NCBI RefSeq assembly: GCF_025465945.1
Contig: NZ_JANLNW010000050.1
Span: 62,001-126,000 of the forward strand
Direction: 5' to 3'
Length of the DNA stretch: 64,000 bases
Origin: Pseudomonas sp. 6D_7.1_Bac1
Lineage (GTDB): Bacteria; Pseudomonadota; Gammaproteobacteria; Pseudomonadales; Pseudomonadaceae
Shown: in pieces, positions 1 to 9,704 of the stretch
Layout of the letters: each line of letters opens with the position of its first letter
How positions within the stretch are numbered: the stretch's first letter is position 1
The notes under the pieces: generated by a model
Databases searched by the model: none
Told to the model about the DNA's origin: nothing
What the model saw: the letters and a program-made list of their open reading frames with translations, nothing else
Program-made: the position numbers and the translations under genes

Positions 1-40
1 TGAGCAAGGCTGTGACCACTGGCTTGCGCAAAACATTCAC
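1..40 (-). CDS. 5' end of a divergent secreted protein gene (DUF2066-like by position), partial
   Basis: A minus-strand reading frame opens with GTG at 38-40 and runs off the left edge. The few residues visible (LRKPVVTALL after the start) have the basic-then-hydrophobic look of a signal peptide. In Pseudomonas a DUF2066 gene usually lies divergent to purM, which is the only reason for that name. No convincing ribosome site is visible and only 13 codons are present, so this is a tentative call. Confidence 0.3.
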   Translation of the reverse strand, partial: MNVLRKPVVTALL

Positions 41-334
41 GTGATCGATGGAAGTTTTCACTCTGTCATAACGATAGCCGGTTAACGGCTATACCTTATA
101 CAGCCACGAGCGAGCTCACCAGCACGGGCATTTTCGGTTTTTTTAACGCGATATGCCCCTGCCCGTCGGCCCGAGGATGGCCGCTGCCCCTCAAGCCTGA
201 TAAAATCGCGCGCCTTCGTAGACCGGCAACGGCTGGGTACTCTGAAATGCTTGCGCGGCAAACGCGCCACAATTATTTCAGCGCGCTCACCGGGCTCGGT
301 CGTTACCCCTGAATCCCCCCTAAAGGCCTGGATC

Positions 335-1393
335 ATGAGCAAGCAACCCTCCCTGAGCTACAAGGACGCCGGTGTAGACATCGACGCCGGTGAAGCATTG
401 GTCGAACGCATCAAGAGCGTCGCCAAGCGCACTGCGCGCCCGGAAGTCATGGGCGGCCTGGGCGGTTTCGGCGCCCTCTGCGAAATCCCGGCTGGCTACA
501 AGCAGCCCGTGCTGGTTTCCGGCACCGACGGCGTCGGCACCAAGCTGCGTCTGGCTCTGAACCTGAACAAGCACGACACCATCGGCATTGACCTGGTTGC
601 CATGTGCGTCAACGATCTGGTGGTTTGCGGCGCCGAGCCGCTGTTCTTCCTCGACTACTACGCCACCGGCAAACTGAACGTCGACACCGCCGCTCAAGTC
701 GTCACCGGCATCGGTGCTGGCTGCGAACTGTCCGGCTGCTCGCTGGTTGGCGGCGAAACCGCTGAAATGCCCGGCATGTACGAAGGCGAAGACTACGACC
801 TGGCCGGCTTCTGCGTAGGCGTGGTCGAGAAATCGGAAATCATCGACGGCTCGAAAGTCGCAGCTGGCGATGCCCTGCTAGCCCTGCCGTCTTCCGGCCC
901 GCACTCCAACGGCTACTCGCTGATCCGCAAGATCATCGAAGTGTCCGGTGCAGACATCGAAAACATCCAGCTCGACGGCAAACCGCTGACTGACCTGCTG
1001 ATGGCGCCAACCCGTATCTACGTCAAGCCGCTGCTCAAGCTGATCAAAGACACCGGCGCCGTCAAAGCCATGGCCCACATCACCGGTGGCGGCCTGCTCG
1101 ACAACATCCCGCGCGTCCTGCCAAAAGGTGCCCAGGCCGTGGTTGACGTTGCCAGCTGGCAGCGCCCCGCCGTCTTCGACTGGTTGCAGGAAAAAGGCAA
1201 CGTTGACGAAACCGAAATGCACCGCGTACTGAACTGCGGCGTCGGCATGGTTATCTGTGTTGGCCAGGAGCACGTTGAAACCGCGCTGAACGTACTGCGT
1301 GAAGCCGGCGAGCAGCCTTGGGTCATCGGTCAGATCGCTACCGCTGCCGAAGGTGCTGCCCAGGTTGAACTGAAGAACCTCAAGGCGCACTGA
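335..1393 (+). CDS. purM: Phosphoribosylformylglycinamidine cyclo-ligase
   Basis: PurM (AIR synthetase) closes FGAM to aminoimidazole ribonucleotide with ATP, the fifth step of purine synthesis in the cytoplasm. The 352-residue product starts [16 protein letters not shown] and has the family glycine motif GTDGVGTK at residues 63-70, [11 protein letters not shown] near 150 and the C-terminal THITGGG-like stretch AHITGGGL. The ATG at 335 matches the family N-terminus; the frame stays open upstream, but that part (251-334) has no family similarity. The stop overlaps the purN start by one base, so the two are translated as a coupled pair. Confidence 0.97.
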   Translation: MSKQPSLSYKDAGVDIDAGEALVERIKSVAKRTARPEVMGGLGGFGALCEIPAGYKQPVLVSGTDGVGTKLRLALNLNKHDTIGIDLVAMCVNDLVVCGAEPLFFLDYYATGKLNVDTAAQVVTGIGAGCELSGCSLVGGETAEMPGMYEGEDYDLAGFCVGVVEKSEIIDGSKVAAGDALLALPSSGPHSNGYSLIRKIIEVSGADIENIQLDGKPLTDLLMAPTRIYVKPLLKLIKDTGAVKAMAHITGGGLLDNIPRVLPKGAQAVVDVASWQRPAVFDWLQEKGNVDETEMHRVLNCGVGMVICVGQEHVETALNVLREAGEQPWVIGQIATAAEGAAQVELKNLKAH

Positions 1394-2043
1394 TGTCCGC
1401 CACCTGTGATGTTGTGGTGCTGTTGTCCGGCACCGGCAGTAACTTGCAGGCCTTGATCGACGACGCGCAGAACGCGGACAACCCTGTGCGCATTCGCGCC
1501 GTGATCTCGAACCGCGCTGATGCCTACGGCCTTCAGCGCGCCAGGGACGCGGGTATCGACACCCGCTCTCTGGATCACAAGGCTTTCGAAGGTCGCGAGG
1601 CCTTCGATGCCGCCTTGATCGAACTGATCGACGCCTTCCAACCCAAGCTCGTTGTACTGGCCGGATTCATGCGTATTCTCAGCGCTGATTTCGTCCGTCA
1701 CTATCAGGGCCGCCTGCTCAATATCCATCCTTCGCTGCTACCCAAATACAAAGGGTTACACACTCATCAGCGAGCGCTGGAGGCCGGCGACACCGAACAC
1801 GGCTGCAGCGTGCACTTCGTCACCGAGGAACTCGATGGCGGACCACTGGTCGTACAGGCAGTAATACCGGTAGAGTTGCACGATTCGCCGCAGAGTCTGG
1901 CGCAACGGGTTCACACCCGGGAGCACCAGATTTACCCGATGGCCGTACGCTGGTTTGCCGAGGGCCGACTGAGCCTTGGCGAACAGGGTGCTTTACTGGA
2001 TGGTCAGTTACTCGCTGCCAGCGGTCACTTGATTCGAAACTAG
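1393..2043 (+). CDS. purN: Phosphoribosylglycinamide formyltransferase
   Basis: PurN transfers a formyl group from 10-formyl-THF to GAR, the third step of purine synthesis. The 216-residue protein has the glycine loop SGTGSNLQA at residues 12-20, the catalytic stretch NIHPSLLPKYKG and the later DGGPLV motif. It is overlapped by the purM stop (TGATG) and followed after 8 bp by a DUF3108 gene, so all three probably share a transcript. Confidence 0.97.
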   Translation: MSATCDVVVLLSGTGSNLQALIDDAQNADNPVRIRAVISNRADAYGLQRARDAGIDTRSLDHKAFEGREAFDAALIELIDAFQPKLVVLAGFMRILSADFVRHYQGRLLNIHPSLLPKYKGLHTHQRALEAGDTEHGCSVHFVTEELDGGPLVVQAVIPVELHDSPQSLAQRVHTREHQIYPMAVRWFAEGRLSLGEQGALLDGQLLAASGHLIRN

Positions 2044-2051
2044 GAGATTTT

Positions 2052-2765
2052 ATGCGTCGCGCCCTGCTCTTCGCTTGTGCTTTGTTCGCCCTGCCCCTTG
2101 CGCAGGCGGCAGACCTTCAACCGTTCTCCGCCAGCTACACCGCCGACTGGAAGCAGCTCCCGATGAGCGGTTCGGCCGAACGCAGCCTGTCGAAAAATGC
2201 CAACGGCTCCTGGACCTTGAATTTCAAGGCCTCCATGCTGGTCGCCAGCCTGACCGAGGAAAGCACCCTACGCCTCGACAAGGACACGCTGCTGCCACAG
2301 ACCTACCACTTCGAACGGGGCGGTCTGGGCAAAGCCAAGAAAATTGACCTGGATTTCGATTGGTCCACCAAGATGGTCACCGGTACTGATCGCGGTGATC
2401 CGGTCAAAGTGCCACTCAACAGCGGCATGCTGGACAAGTCCACCTATCAATTGGCCCTGCAGCGTGATGTGGCAGCCGGCAAGAAAAGCATGAGCTATCA
2501 GGTGGTCGAAGGTGAAGACATGGACACCTACGATTTCCGCGTGATCGGCTCTGAGAAAGTCCAGACCAAGGCCGGCTCGGTCGATGCAATCAAGGTCGAA
2601 CGCGTCCGCGACCCGACACAGAACAAGCGCATCACCGAAATGTGGTTCGCCAAGGACTGGGGCTACATTCTGGTAGCCCTGCGCCAGGTCGAGACCGACG
2701 GCAAGGAGTACAACATCATGCTCCTGGACGGTACGGTCGACGGCAAGGCTGTCAAAGGCAGCTGA
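2052..2765 (+). CDS. DUF3108 domain periplasmic protein
   Basis: A 237-residue protein with a clear signal peptide (cleavage near ALPLAQAA-DL, about residue 20) followed by the beta-rich DUF3108 domain, recognisable from FSASYTADWKQLPMSGSAER, the TYHFERGG segment and RDPTQNKRITEMWFAKD near the end. Function is not established; the fold suggests an outer-membrane or periplasmic role. A good ribosome site (GGAG) lies just ahead of the ATG. It sits 8 bp behind purN and is closed by a terminator, so it is probably the last gene of purMN. Confidence 0.85.
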   Translation: MRRALLFACALFALPLAQAADLQPFSASYTADWKQLPMSGSAERSLSKNANGSWTLNFKASMLVASLTEESTLRLDKDTLLPQTYHFERGGLGKAKKIDLDFDWSTKMVTGTDRGDPVKVPLNSGMLDKSTYQLALQRDVAAGKKSMSYQVVEGEDMDTYDFRVIGSEKVQTKAGSVDAIKVERVRDPTQNKRITEMWFAKDWGYILVALRQVETDGKEYNIMLLDGTVDGKAVKGS

Positions 2766-2781
2766 TCCGCTAGAAATGAAA

Positions 2782-2807
2782 AGCCTCGCAATCGCGGGGC
2801 TTTTTTT
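2782..2807 (+). terminator. Rho-independent terminator of purMN-DUF3108
   Basis: Stem AGCCTCGC/GCGGGGCT (8 pairs, one G-T) with a three-base loop, followed by seven T. It lies 16 bp after the DUF3108 stop. Confidence 0.85.
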
Positions 2808-3027
2808 CGTCTGTTGATTTGCGTCCAAGCCCTTGGAAACATGAAACTTCTGTCATGAAACCCTAAGCCCTGCGACCGAATGTCACGGCCTGCAAGGGCT
2901 GCGGGACTTTCTCAATTTCTGCAAAAGATCGTTACCGGTTTAAAGGATTTACTTAGCAAGCTAACAAAATATATAACAAAGGCCTGCACACGCCTTGCTG
3001 CAGATCAATTGAGATTGGAGCCAGCAG

Positions 3028-3207
3028 ATGACTGTAAAAGTAACTGAACGCGACGATTCACATATGTCCCATGAAGGCGTAGCCACCGGTATCCGGATCT
3101 GGGACGTACATCAACAAGACATGCTGGTGGGGATGTTTCACTCCGAGAGTGACGCCCACAGCTATAAGGCCGAACTGGAAAATCTAGAGCAGAAACGCGA
3201 AGCCTGA
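3028..3207 (+). CDS. Small conserved acidic protein, unknown function
   Basis: A 59-residue protein starting MTVKVTERDDSHMSHEGVAT and ending LEQKREA. It is acidic, has no signal peptide or membrane segment, and its centre (RIWDVHQQDMLVGMFHSESDAH) alternates like a small beta sheet. It has its own promoter-sized upstream gap and a purine-rich stretch before the ATG (GAGATTGGAGCCAGCAG), and a strong terminator follows, so it looks like a real monocistronic gene. Function unknown. Confidence 0.7.
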   Translation: MTVKVTERDDSHMSHEGVATGIRIWDVHQQDMLVGMFHSESDAHSYKAELENLEQKREA

Positions 3208-3230
3208 ACACCGCAATTACAGACTTGGAA

Positions 3231-3266
3231 AACGACAAACCCCGCCAATCAGCGGGGTTTGTCGTT
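3231..3266. terminator. Bidirectional terminator
   Basis: A 15-bp perfect stem (3231-3245 with 3252-3266) around a six-base loop, with T-rich arms both ways. It separates the small + strand gene from the convergent DUF2058 gene. Confidence 0.85.
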
Positions 3267-3284
3267 GTTCCAGCGCCTAAAGGC

Positions 3285-3824
3285 TTACCACATCAGATCA
3301 TCAGGGATCTGATAGGCCGCGTACGGATCGTCCGCATCGACTTCTTCGGTCTGGGTGTTCATCTGCACGATGCGCTGTGGATCGCGCTCCTGAATCTTCA
3401 GGGCCGCTTCACGAGGGATCACTTCGTAGCCGCCAGCGTGATGCACGATCGCCAGGGAGCCACTGCTGAGTTTGTTGCGCATCAGGGTGTTGACGCAGAT
3501 ACGCTTGACCTTCTTGTCGTCAACGAAGTTGTAGTAGTCCTCGGTGGTCAGCTTCGGCAGGCGCGAGACTTCGATCAATTGCTTGACCTGCGCGGCACGG
3601 GCCTTTTGCTCGGCCTTCTCCTGCTGCTGGCGATTGAGCTCCTGATCGCGCTTGACCTTCTCGGCCATGGCCTCCTGGGCCGCGCGCTGCTGGGAGTCAT
3701 CGAGTTCGATCTGACCTTTATGGACCAGACGTTGCTGCTTCTGTTTGTCTTTGCCGACCTGTTTGGCCTGCTTTTGGTTGACCAGTCCTGCTTTGAGCAA
3801 CTGGTCGCGAAGGGAAAGGCTCAT
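3285..3824 (-). CDS. DUF2058 family protein (YaiL-like)
   Basis: A 179-residue, highly charged protein. It starts MSLSLRDQLLKAGLVNQKQAKQ, the hallmark of DUF2058 (E. coli YaiL), then has a long Lys/Gln/Glu-rich helix (about residues 20-95) and a compact C-terminal domain (PKLTTEDYYNFVDDKKVKRI onward). The family is described as nucleoprotein or polyamine-related, but its role is unsettled. Transcribed toward the shared terminator; mazG lies 25 bp upstream on the same strand, so the two may be co-transcribed. Confidence 0.85.
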   Translation of the reverse strand: MSLSLRDQLLKAGLVNQKQAKQVGKDKQKQQRLVHKGQIELDDSQQRAAQEAMAEKVKRDQELNRQQQEKAEQKARAAQVKQLIEVSRLPKLTTEDYYNFVDDKKVKRICVNTLMRNKLSSGSLAIVHHAGGYEVIPREAALKIQERDPQRIVQMNTQTEEVDADDPYAAYQIPDDLMW

Positions 3825-3849
3825 GGTGCTTACTCACTTAGGCAACAGC

Positions 3850-4683
3850 TCAGCCGCAGCTGGGCAAATTCTTTTCCTGACGTTTGGCTTCGCCCCACAA
3901 GGCGTCCAACTCTTCGAGGGTGCAATCTTCTATGGGACGACGGGTGTCGCGCAATGCCTGTTCGATAAATCGGAAACGTCTTTCAAATTTGCTGTTGGCA
4001 CCGCGCAATGCGGTTTCCGGATCGACCTTGAGGTGACGCGCCAGGTTGACCACGGAAAACAACAGATCGCCGACCTCGTCACTGATGGCCGCCGCGTCGT
4101 TATCCGCCATGGCTTCGAGCACTTCATCGAGCTCTTCGCGGACTTTATCGAGCACCGGCAACGCGTCCGGCCAGTCAAAACCCACTTGCCCCGCACGTTT
4201 TTGCAACTTGGCTGAACGGGAGAGCGCCGGCAGAGTCGCCGGCACATCGTCGAGCAAGGACAACTGTTCCGGTGCCAGGGACTTCTCGGCCCGCTCCTCG
4301 GCCTTGATCTCTTCCCAGCGCTGCTTGACCTGCTCTTCGTTGAGCCGCGGGATATCCAGCGGCGCGTACAGATCACCAGTCGGGAATACGTGGGGATGAC
4401 GACGAATCAGTTTACGGGTGATGCTGTCGACCACCCCCATGAACTCGAAACGCCCCTCCTCCCGCGCCAGCTGGCTGTAATACACCACCTGGAACAGCAG
4501 ATCGCCCAACTCACCCTGCAAATGATCGAAGTCACCGCGCTCGATAGCGTCGGCCACCTCGTACGCTTCTTCCAGGGTGTGCGGGACGATGGTCTGGTAG
4601 GTTTGCTTGATATCCCACGGGCAGCCGAACTGCGGATCGCGCAGGCGGTTCATCAAATGCAGCAAGTCTTGAAGGTTATACAT
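3850..4683 (-). CDS. mazG: Nucleoside triphosphate pyrophosphohydrolase MazG
   Basis: MazG hydrolyses (d)NTPs to monophosphates and, in E. coli, lowers ppGpp pools. The 277-residue protein has two tandem MazG domains: TYQTIVPHTLEEAYEVADAI plus GELGDLLFQ in the first third, and REELDEVLEA plus DEVGDLLFSVVN at about 175-215. The start MYNLQDLLHLMNRLRDPQ at 4683 is the conserved family start; the 30 in-frame codons upstream fall inside a repeat. relA lies upstream on the same strand, separated by the repeat. Confidence 0.95.
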   Translation of the reverse strand: MYNLQDLLHLMNRLRDPQFGCPWDIKQTYQTIVPHTLEEAYEVADAIERGDFDHLQGELGDLLFQVVYYSQLAREEGRFEFMGVVDSITRKLIRRHPHVFPTGDLYAPLDIPRLNEEQVKQRWEEIKAEERAEKSLAPEQLSLLDDVPATLPALSRSAKLQKRAGQVGFDWPDALPVLDKVREELDEVLEAMADNDAAAISDEVGDLLFSVVNLARHLKVDPETALRGANSKFERRFRFIEQALRDTRRPIEDCTLEELDALWGEAKRQEKNLPSCG

Positions 4684-4708
4684 CAACACCACTCGTGTTC
4701 GAAAACTC

Positions 4709-4847
4709 TGTAGCAGCTGGCGAAGCCTGCGTTCGGCCGCGCAGCGGTCGTAAAACCTGACAACGCGGTGCATCCGCCAGATCGCGTCGCCTGATGGGCG
4801 AGTCCTTCGGCCTCGAACGCAGCCTCGCGAGCTCGGCAGCTGCTACA
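4709..4847. repeat. Paired REP-like inverted repeat (GTAGCAGCTG family)
   Basis: A TGTAGCAGCTGGCGAAGCC-type end faces its inverted partner ending GGCAGCTGCTACA; between them are further inverted GTTCGG/CCGAAC words. The same family occurs at 14179-14310. It fills the gap between relA and mazG and may form a transcript-stabilising or attenuating hairpin. Confidence 0.8.
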
Positions 4848-4860
4848 GGGATAAGGTGGA

Positions 4861-7104
4861 TCACGGCGTGCGGTTACGCCGGGTTTCAATGATGTTCGGC
4901 AACTGGGAAATACGCCCCAACAACCGCCCCAATGCGTCCAGACCCGGGATCTCGATGGTCAGGGACATCAACGCGGTGTTGTCCTCTTTGTTCGAGCGGG
5001 TGTTGACCGCCAGCACGTTGATCCGCTCGTTGAGCAGCACTTGCGAAACGTCACGCAGCAGACCGGAACGGTCGTAGGCACGAATGATGATGTCCACCGG
5101 ATAGGTGAGCACCGGCACCGGGCCCCAACTGACCTGGATGATCCGCTCAGGCTCGCGCCCGGCCAGTTGCAGCACCGACGCGCAGTCCTGACGGTGAATG
5201 CTGACGCCACGGCCCTGGGTGATGTAACCGACGATCGCATCCCCTGGCAACGGCTGGCAGCAGCCGGCCATTTGGGTCATCAGGTTGCCGACGCCCTGGA
5301 TCTGTATGTCGCCGCGCTTGCCGGGCTTGTAGCCGGTGGCTTTGCGCGGAATCAGCTCCAGCTGTTCGTTGCCGCGTTCCGGCTCGACCAGTTGCTGTGC
5401 CAGGTTGACCAGTTGCGCCAGGCGCAAATCGCCGGCACCTAACGCTGCAAACATGTCCTCGGCGGTTTTCATGTTGGCCTTGTCGGCCAGCTTTTCGAAA
5501 TCCACCTGCGGCAGACCGAGGCGATTGAGTTCGCGCTCGAGCAGGGTTTTACCGGCGGCAACGTTCTGGTCGCGCGCCTGCAACTTGAACCAGTGAACGA
5601 TCTTCGCCCGCGCCCGCGAGGTAGTGATGTACCCCAGGTTCGGGTTCAACCAGTCGCGGCTCGGGGTGCCGTGCTTGCTGGTAATGATCTCGACCTGCTC
5701 ACCGGTTTGCAGGCTGTAGTTGAGCGGAACGATCCGCCCATTGATCTTCGCACCCCGGCAGTTGTGACCGATTTCGGTGTGCACGCGGTAGGCGAAGTCC
5801 AGCGGCGTTGCACCCTTGGGCAAGTCGATGGCGTGACCGTCGGGGGTGAAGATGTACACCCGATCCGGCTCGATATCGACCCGCAGCTGTTCCGCCAGAC
5901 CACCGATATCGCCCAGCTCTTCGTGCCACTCGAGCACCTGACGCAGCCAGGAGATTTTCTCTTCGTAGTGATTGGACCCGGATTTGACGTCGGTGCCCTT
6001 GTAGCGCCAGTGCGCGCAAACGCCCAGTTCAGCCTCTTCGTGCATGGCGTGGGTGCGGATCTGCACTTCCAGTACCTTGCCTTCAGGGCCGATCACCGCG
6101 GTGTGCAACGAGCGGTAGCCGTTCTCTTTCGGGTTGGCGATGTAGTCGTCGAACTCTTTCGGGATGTGCCGCCACAAGGTGTGGACGATGCCCAGCGCGG
6201 TGTAGCAATCGCGCATTTCCGGCACCAGCACGCGCACCGCGCGCACGTCGTAGATCTGGCTGAACTCCAGACCCTTGCGCTGCATTTTGCGCCAGATCGA
6301 ATAGATGTGTTTGGCCCGGCCGCTGATGTCGGCGTCGACGCCGGTGGCCTGCAATTCGTTCTGCAACTGGTTCATCACATCGCTGATGAACCGCTCGCGA
6401 TCAAGACGCCGCTCGTGCAGCAACTTGGCGATTTGCTTGTACTGATCCGGCTCCAGGTAACGGAAAGACAAGTCTTCCAGTTCCCACTTGATGTGGCCGA
6501 TGCCCAAGCGGTGAGCCAGCGGTGCGTAGATGTCGAAGACTTCCCGGGCGACCCGGTTGCGCTTCTCGTCATCGGCGGTTTTGACCGCACGAATCGCACA
6601 GGTGCGCTCGGCCAGTTTGATCAGCGCGACGCGCACGTCGTCGACCATGGCCACCAGCATCTTGCGCAGGTTTTCCACCTGGCCCTGGGTACCGAGCACC
6701 AACGACTGGCGCGGGCTCAGACTGGCGCTGATCGCGGCCATGCGCTGCACGCCATCGATCAGTTTGGCGACCACCGGACCGAAGCGCTGGCTGACGGCCG
6801 GCAGCTGGATATGACCTTCGCGTACGCCACGGTAAAGAATCGCCGCGACCAGCGAATCCTGATCGAGCTTGAGGTCGGCGAGAATTTCCGCGATCTCAAG
6901 GCCCGTACGAAAACACGACGTACCTTCGGACCAGAGATTCTTCGCCGCATTGTCTTGCTGTTCGGCCTGGCGAGCGAACTCGCAGGCTTCTTTCAAGGCT
7001 TCGCGATCCAGTGCCGGATCGACACTGACCGCATGATCGAGCCAAGCCTCGAGATTGATACTGCCGTCGGTATTGATCGGCTGGTGTGCTCTCACCTGTA
7101 CCAT
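4861..7104 (-). CDS. relA: GTP pyrophosphokinase (ppGpp synthetase I)
   Basis: RelA makes (p)ppGpp from GTP/GDP and ATP when uncharged tRNA reaches the ribosome. The 747-residue protein has a degenerate N-terminal HD-like hydrolase region (the HD pair is replaced, as expected for RelA rather than SpoT), a synthetase domain (about 230-350, with KENGYRSLHTAVIG), a TGS domain (about 410-470, VYIFTPDGHAIDLPKGATPL) and a C-terminal ACT domain ending RNRTP. Length matches the family. It lies between rlmD and mazG on the same strand, the usual pseudomonad order. Confidence 0.97.
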   Translation of the reverse strand: MVQVRAHQPINTDGSINLEAWLDHAVSVDPALDREALKEACEFARQAEQQDNAAKNLWSEGTSCFRTGLEIAEILADLKLDQDSLVAAILYRGVREGHIQLPAVSQRFGPVVAKLIDGVQRMAAISASLSPRQSLVLGTQGQVENLRKMLVAMVDDVRVALIKLAERTCAIRAVKTADDEKRNRVAREVFDIYAPLAHRLGIGHIKWELEDLSFRYLEPDQYKQIAKLLHERRLDRERFISDVMNQLQNELQATGVDADISGRAKHIYSIWRKMQRKGLEFSQIYDVRAVRVLVPEMRDCYTALGIVHTLWRHIPKEFDDYIANPKENGYRSLHTAVIGPEGKVLEVQIRTHAMHEEAELGVCAHWRYKGTDVKSGSNHYEEKISWLRQVLEWHEELGDIGGLAEQLRVDIEPDRVYIFTPDGHAIDLPKGATPLDFAYRVHTEIGHNCRGAKINGRIVPLNYSLQTGEQVEIITSKHGTPSRDWLNPNLGYITTSRARAKIVHWFKLQARDQNVAAGKTLLERELNRLGLPQVDFEKLADKANMKTAEDMFAALGAGDLRLAQLVNLAQQLVEPERGNEQLELIPRKATGYKPGKRGDIQIQGVGNLMTQMAGCCQPLPGDAIVGYITQGRGVSIHRQDCASVLQLAGREPERIIQVSWGPVPVLTYPVDIIIRAYDRSGLLRDVSQVLLNERINVLAVNTRSNKEDNTALMSLTIEIPGLDALGRLLGRISQLPNIIETRRNRTP

Positions 7105-7227
7105 CTTGCTTACCTTCCCTACGACGCAGATTCAATGCGTCAAATCGCTGACCTTCGTTACCCATGCGCCCCCGCTGGGCTGACGCGGTTGATGCATGGG
7201 CGGTCTAGTCGGATCAGACGAGCCATC

Positions 7228-8580
7228 CTAGCTCGCTTCAAATAACGCCATGGCCTCGACATGTGCCGTCTGAGGAAACATATCGAGGATCCCGGCACGT
7301 TTTAACCGGTAGCCCTGCTTGATCAATTCGACTGTGTCGCGCGCCAAAGTTGCCGGGTTGCACGACACATAAACCAACCGCTTGGCGCCCAGGGATGCGA
7401 GCGTGCGCACCACCTCGAAAGCACCGTCACGCGGTGGGTCCAAGAGTACCGCAGAAAAGCCCTCGCTGGCCCATTCGGCATCAGCCAATGGCTGGGATAA
7501 ATCGGCCTGAAAAAACTTCGCGTTATGCAGATTGTTGCTAGCGGCATTCGCAGCGGCGCGCTCGACCATGGTCTGCACGCCCTCCACCGCCACCACTTCA
7601 CGGACTTTCTGCGCCAGCGGCAAGGCAAAGTTACCCAAGCCGCAGAACAGATCGAGCACGCGCTCGTCAGCTGCAGGTTTCAGCCATTCCAGCGCCTGGG
7701 CGACCATCGCTTCGTTGACCCCGGCGTTCACCTGAATGAAGTCACCCGGACGATACGCCAGTTCAAGATTCCACGGCTCGAGTCGGTAACCCAACGCCTG
7801 ATCGGCGTCGACCGGTTGCGGCTCGCCTTCGCCATGCAGCCACAATTGGGCGTTATGGAATGCGCAGAATTCCTTGAGGATGCTCAGGTCACTTTCAGAC
7901 AATGGCGCCATGTGCCGCAGCAACACTGCCAGGGATGAACCGGCGAACAATTCCACATGACCCAACGCCTGAGGCTTGCTCAAACGCCGAAGCATTTCCG
8001 GCAAGCGGCTCATGATCGGTTGCAAGGGCTGTACCAGCACCGGGCAATCGTTGATGCCGACGATGTCCTGACTTCCTGCGGCGCGAAATCCGACTTCGAG
8101 TTTTTTCGCCTTCACGTCCCAGCGCACCGCCACTCGGGCGCGACGTCGGTAGGCGAACTCAGGACCGCTTAACGGTGCGGCCCACTGCTCGGGCTCGACA
8201 CCGGCCACCCGCGACAACTGCTCGGCGAGCATGCGCTGTTTCAGGGCGAGTTGTTCGTTGTGGGGCAGATGCTGCACGCTGCAACCACCGCAGCGCCCGG
8301 CATGGGCGCACGGTGCCGGGCGACGCAATTCATTGGCCACGAAGACGCGCTCGGTGCGCGCCTCGACGACTTTGCCGTGAGCGCCCAGCACTCGCGCCTC
8401 GACGTCTTCACCGGCCAAAGCACCGATGACGAACCAGGTACGACCTTCGAAAAACGCGATACCGCGACCGTCGTTGGCCAGGCGCTCAATGGTCAAGCGC
8501 TGCTTTTTGCCGGTCGGGACTTGCGGGGCCTTGCTGCCGCCAGTGGGCTGGAAGCGCAGGCCTCTCTCTTGCTTGGCCAT
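7228..8580 (-). CDS. rlmD: 23S rRNA (uracil-1939-C5)-methyltransferase
   Basis: RlmD (RumA) methylates U1939 of 23S rRNA using SAM. In 450 residues it shows a TRAM domain (about 25-85), an iron-sulfur cluster motif C91-x5-C97-x2-C100, a fourth cysteine in the NDCPVLV segment, the SAM loop [14 protein letters not shown] and the catalytic-cysteine motif [12 protein letters not shown] near the C-terminus. Its start overlaps the cysM stop by one base (TGATG), so translation is coupled to cysM. Confidence 0.96.
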   Translation of the reverse strand: MAKQERGLRFQPTGGSKAPQVPTGKKQRLTIERLANDGRGIAFFEGRTWFVIGALAGEDVEARVLGAHGKVVEARTERVFVANELRRPAPCAHAGRCGGCSVQHLPHNEQLALKQRMLAEQLSRVAGVEPEQWAAPLSGPEFAYRRRARVAVRWDVKAKKLEVGFRAAGSQDIVGINDCPVLVQPLQPIMSRLPEMLRRLSKPQALGHVELFAGSSLAVLLRHMAPLSESDLSILKEFCAFHNAQLWLHGEGEPQPVDADQALGYRLEPWNLELAYRPGDFIQVNAGVNEAMVAQALEWLKPAADERVLDLFCGLGNFALPLAQKVREVVAVEGVQTMVERAAANAASNNLHNAKFFQADLSQPLADAEWASEGFSAVLLDPPRDGAFEVVRTLASLGAKRLVYVSCNPATLARDTVELIKQGYRLKRAGILDMFPQTAHVEAMALFEAS

Positions 8581-9482
8581 CAGTTGGGCGCGTCGAAAAT
8601 GCCGGTCGACAAGTAACGGTCGCCTCGGTCACAAATGATCGCGACCATCACCGCGTTTTCGACTTCTTTGGACAGGCGCAACATCGCTGCCACCGCACCG
8701 CCCGAGGACACACCACAGAAAATGCCTTCTTCACGCGCCAGACGACGGGTCACGTCTTCGGCTTCGCTTTGGGCCATGTCGACAATCCGGTCAACCCGTT
8801 CGGCTTGATAGATCTTCGGCAGGTATTCCTGCGGCCAGCGACGGATACCCGGAATCGCCGAACCTTCCATGGGTTGCAGACCGACGATCTGCACCGTGGA
8901 GCTCTGCTCCTTGAGGTAACGCGAAACACCCATGATGGTGCCCGTGGTCCCCATGGAGCTGATGAAATGGGTGATGGTGCCCTGGGTCTGGCGCCAGATT
9001 TCCGGGCCAGTGCCGGTGTAGTGCGCTTCAGGATTGTCGCCGTTGGCGAACTGATCGAGCACCTTGCCACGGCCCTCAGCCTGCATCCGTTCGGCGAGGT
9101 CGCGAGCACCTTCCATGCCCTCTTCCTGAGTCACCAGAATCAGCTCGGCGCCATAGGCAGTCATCGCAGCCTTGCGCTCGGCACTGGAGTTGTCGGGCAT
9201 GATCAGGATCATCTTGTAACCCTTGATCGCCGCGGCCATGGCCAAGGCAATCCCGGTATTACCGGAGGTCGCCTCGATCAGCGTATCGCCGGCGTGGATC
9301 TGCCCACGCAGCTCGGCACGGGTAATCATCGACAGCGCCGGACGGTCCTTGACCGAACCCGCCGGGTTATTACCCTCGAGCTTGAGCAGCAGGGTGTTGC
9401 TGGTGGCGCCAGGCAGGCGCTGCAAACGAACCAGCGGAGTGTTGCCGACGCAATCGGCGATGGTTGGGTACTGCAAGGTCAT
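8580..9482 (-). CDS. cysM: Cysteine synthase B
   Basis: CysM makes cysteine from O-acetylserine and sulfide or thiosulfate, with PLP. The 300-residue protein has the PLP lysine in GSVKDRP (Lys45), the substrate loop [12 protein letters not shown], and the phosphate-binding [11 protein letters not shown]. The start at 9482 ([18 protein letters not shown]) matches the family; an in-frame extension to 9548 shows no similarity. First gene of a cysM-rlmD pair. Confidence 0.96.
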   Translation of the reverse strand: MTLQYPTIADCVGNTPLVRLQRLPGATSNTLLLKLEGNNPAGSVKDRPALSMITRAELRGQIHAGDTLIEATSGNTGIALAMAAAIKGYKMILIMPDNSSAERKAAMTAYGAELILVTQEEGMEGARDLAERMQAEGRGKVLDQFANGDNPEAHYTGTGPEIWRQTQGTITHFISSMGTTGTIMGVSRYLKEQSSTVQIVGLQPMEGSAIPGIRRWPQEYLPKIYQAERVDRIVDMAQSEAEDVTRRLAREEGIFCGVSSGGAVAAMLRLSKEVENAVMVAIICDRGDRYLSTGIFDAPN

Positions 9483-9611
9483 GGCGTATTCGCAATCCAG
9501 ACTGCGGGGGCGCCCATCATACCGGCAAACGCGCGCAGGCCATATCACGCAAAGTATGGGGCTTATGGTTTATGGGAATAAGCCACGCCTTGTGCTGGAT
9601 GGGAGGGCCTC

Positions 9612-9704
9612 TTCGCGGGCAAGCCCGCTCCCACAGGGTCCGCGCTGTTCACACTTTCTTTGTGTGTAACCGTTCCAATGTGGGAGCGAGCTTGCTCGCG
9701 AAGG
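9612..9704. repeat. REPIN (GAGC-GGGCTCGC family), running into the kinase gene
   Basis: Two inverted REP units, TTCGCGGGCAAGCCCGCTCC at the left and GGGAGCGAGCTTGCTCGCGA at the right. The right unit lies inside the 3' end of the histidine kinase gene (9649-10473), so the last residues of that protein (DDAFASKLAPTLE) are repeat-encoded. Confidence 0.85.

Noticed and set aside
82..342. 86-codon minus-strand frame ahead of purM
   Set aside because: Arg-rich shadow with no ribosome site; it covers the purM leader.
5593..7245. Open frame of about 550 codons opposite relA
   Set aside because: Antisense shadow of a conserved gene, no recognisable domain.
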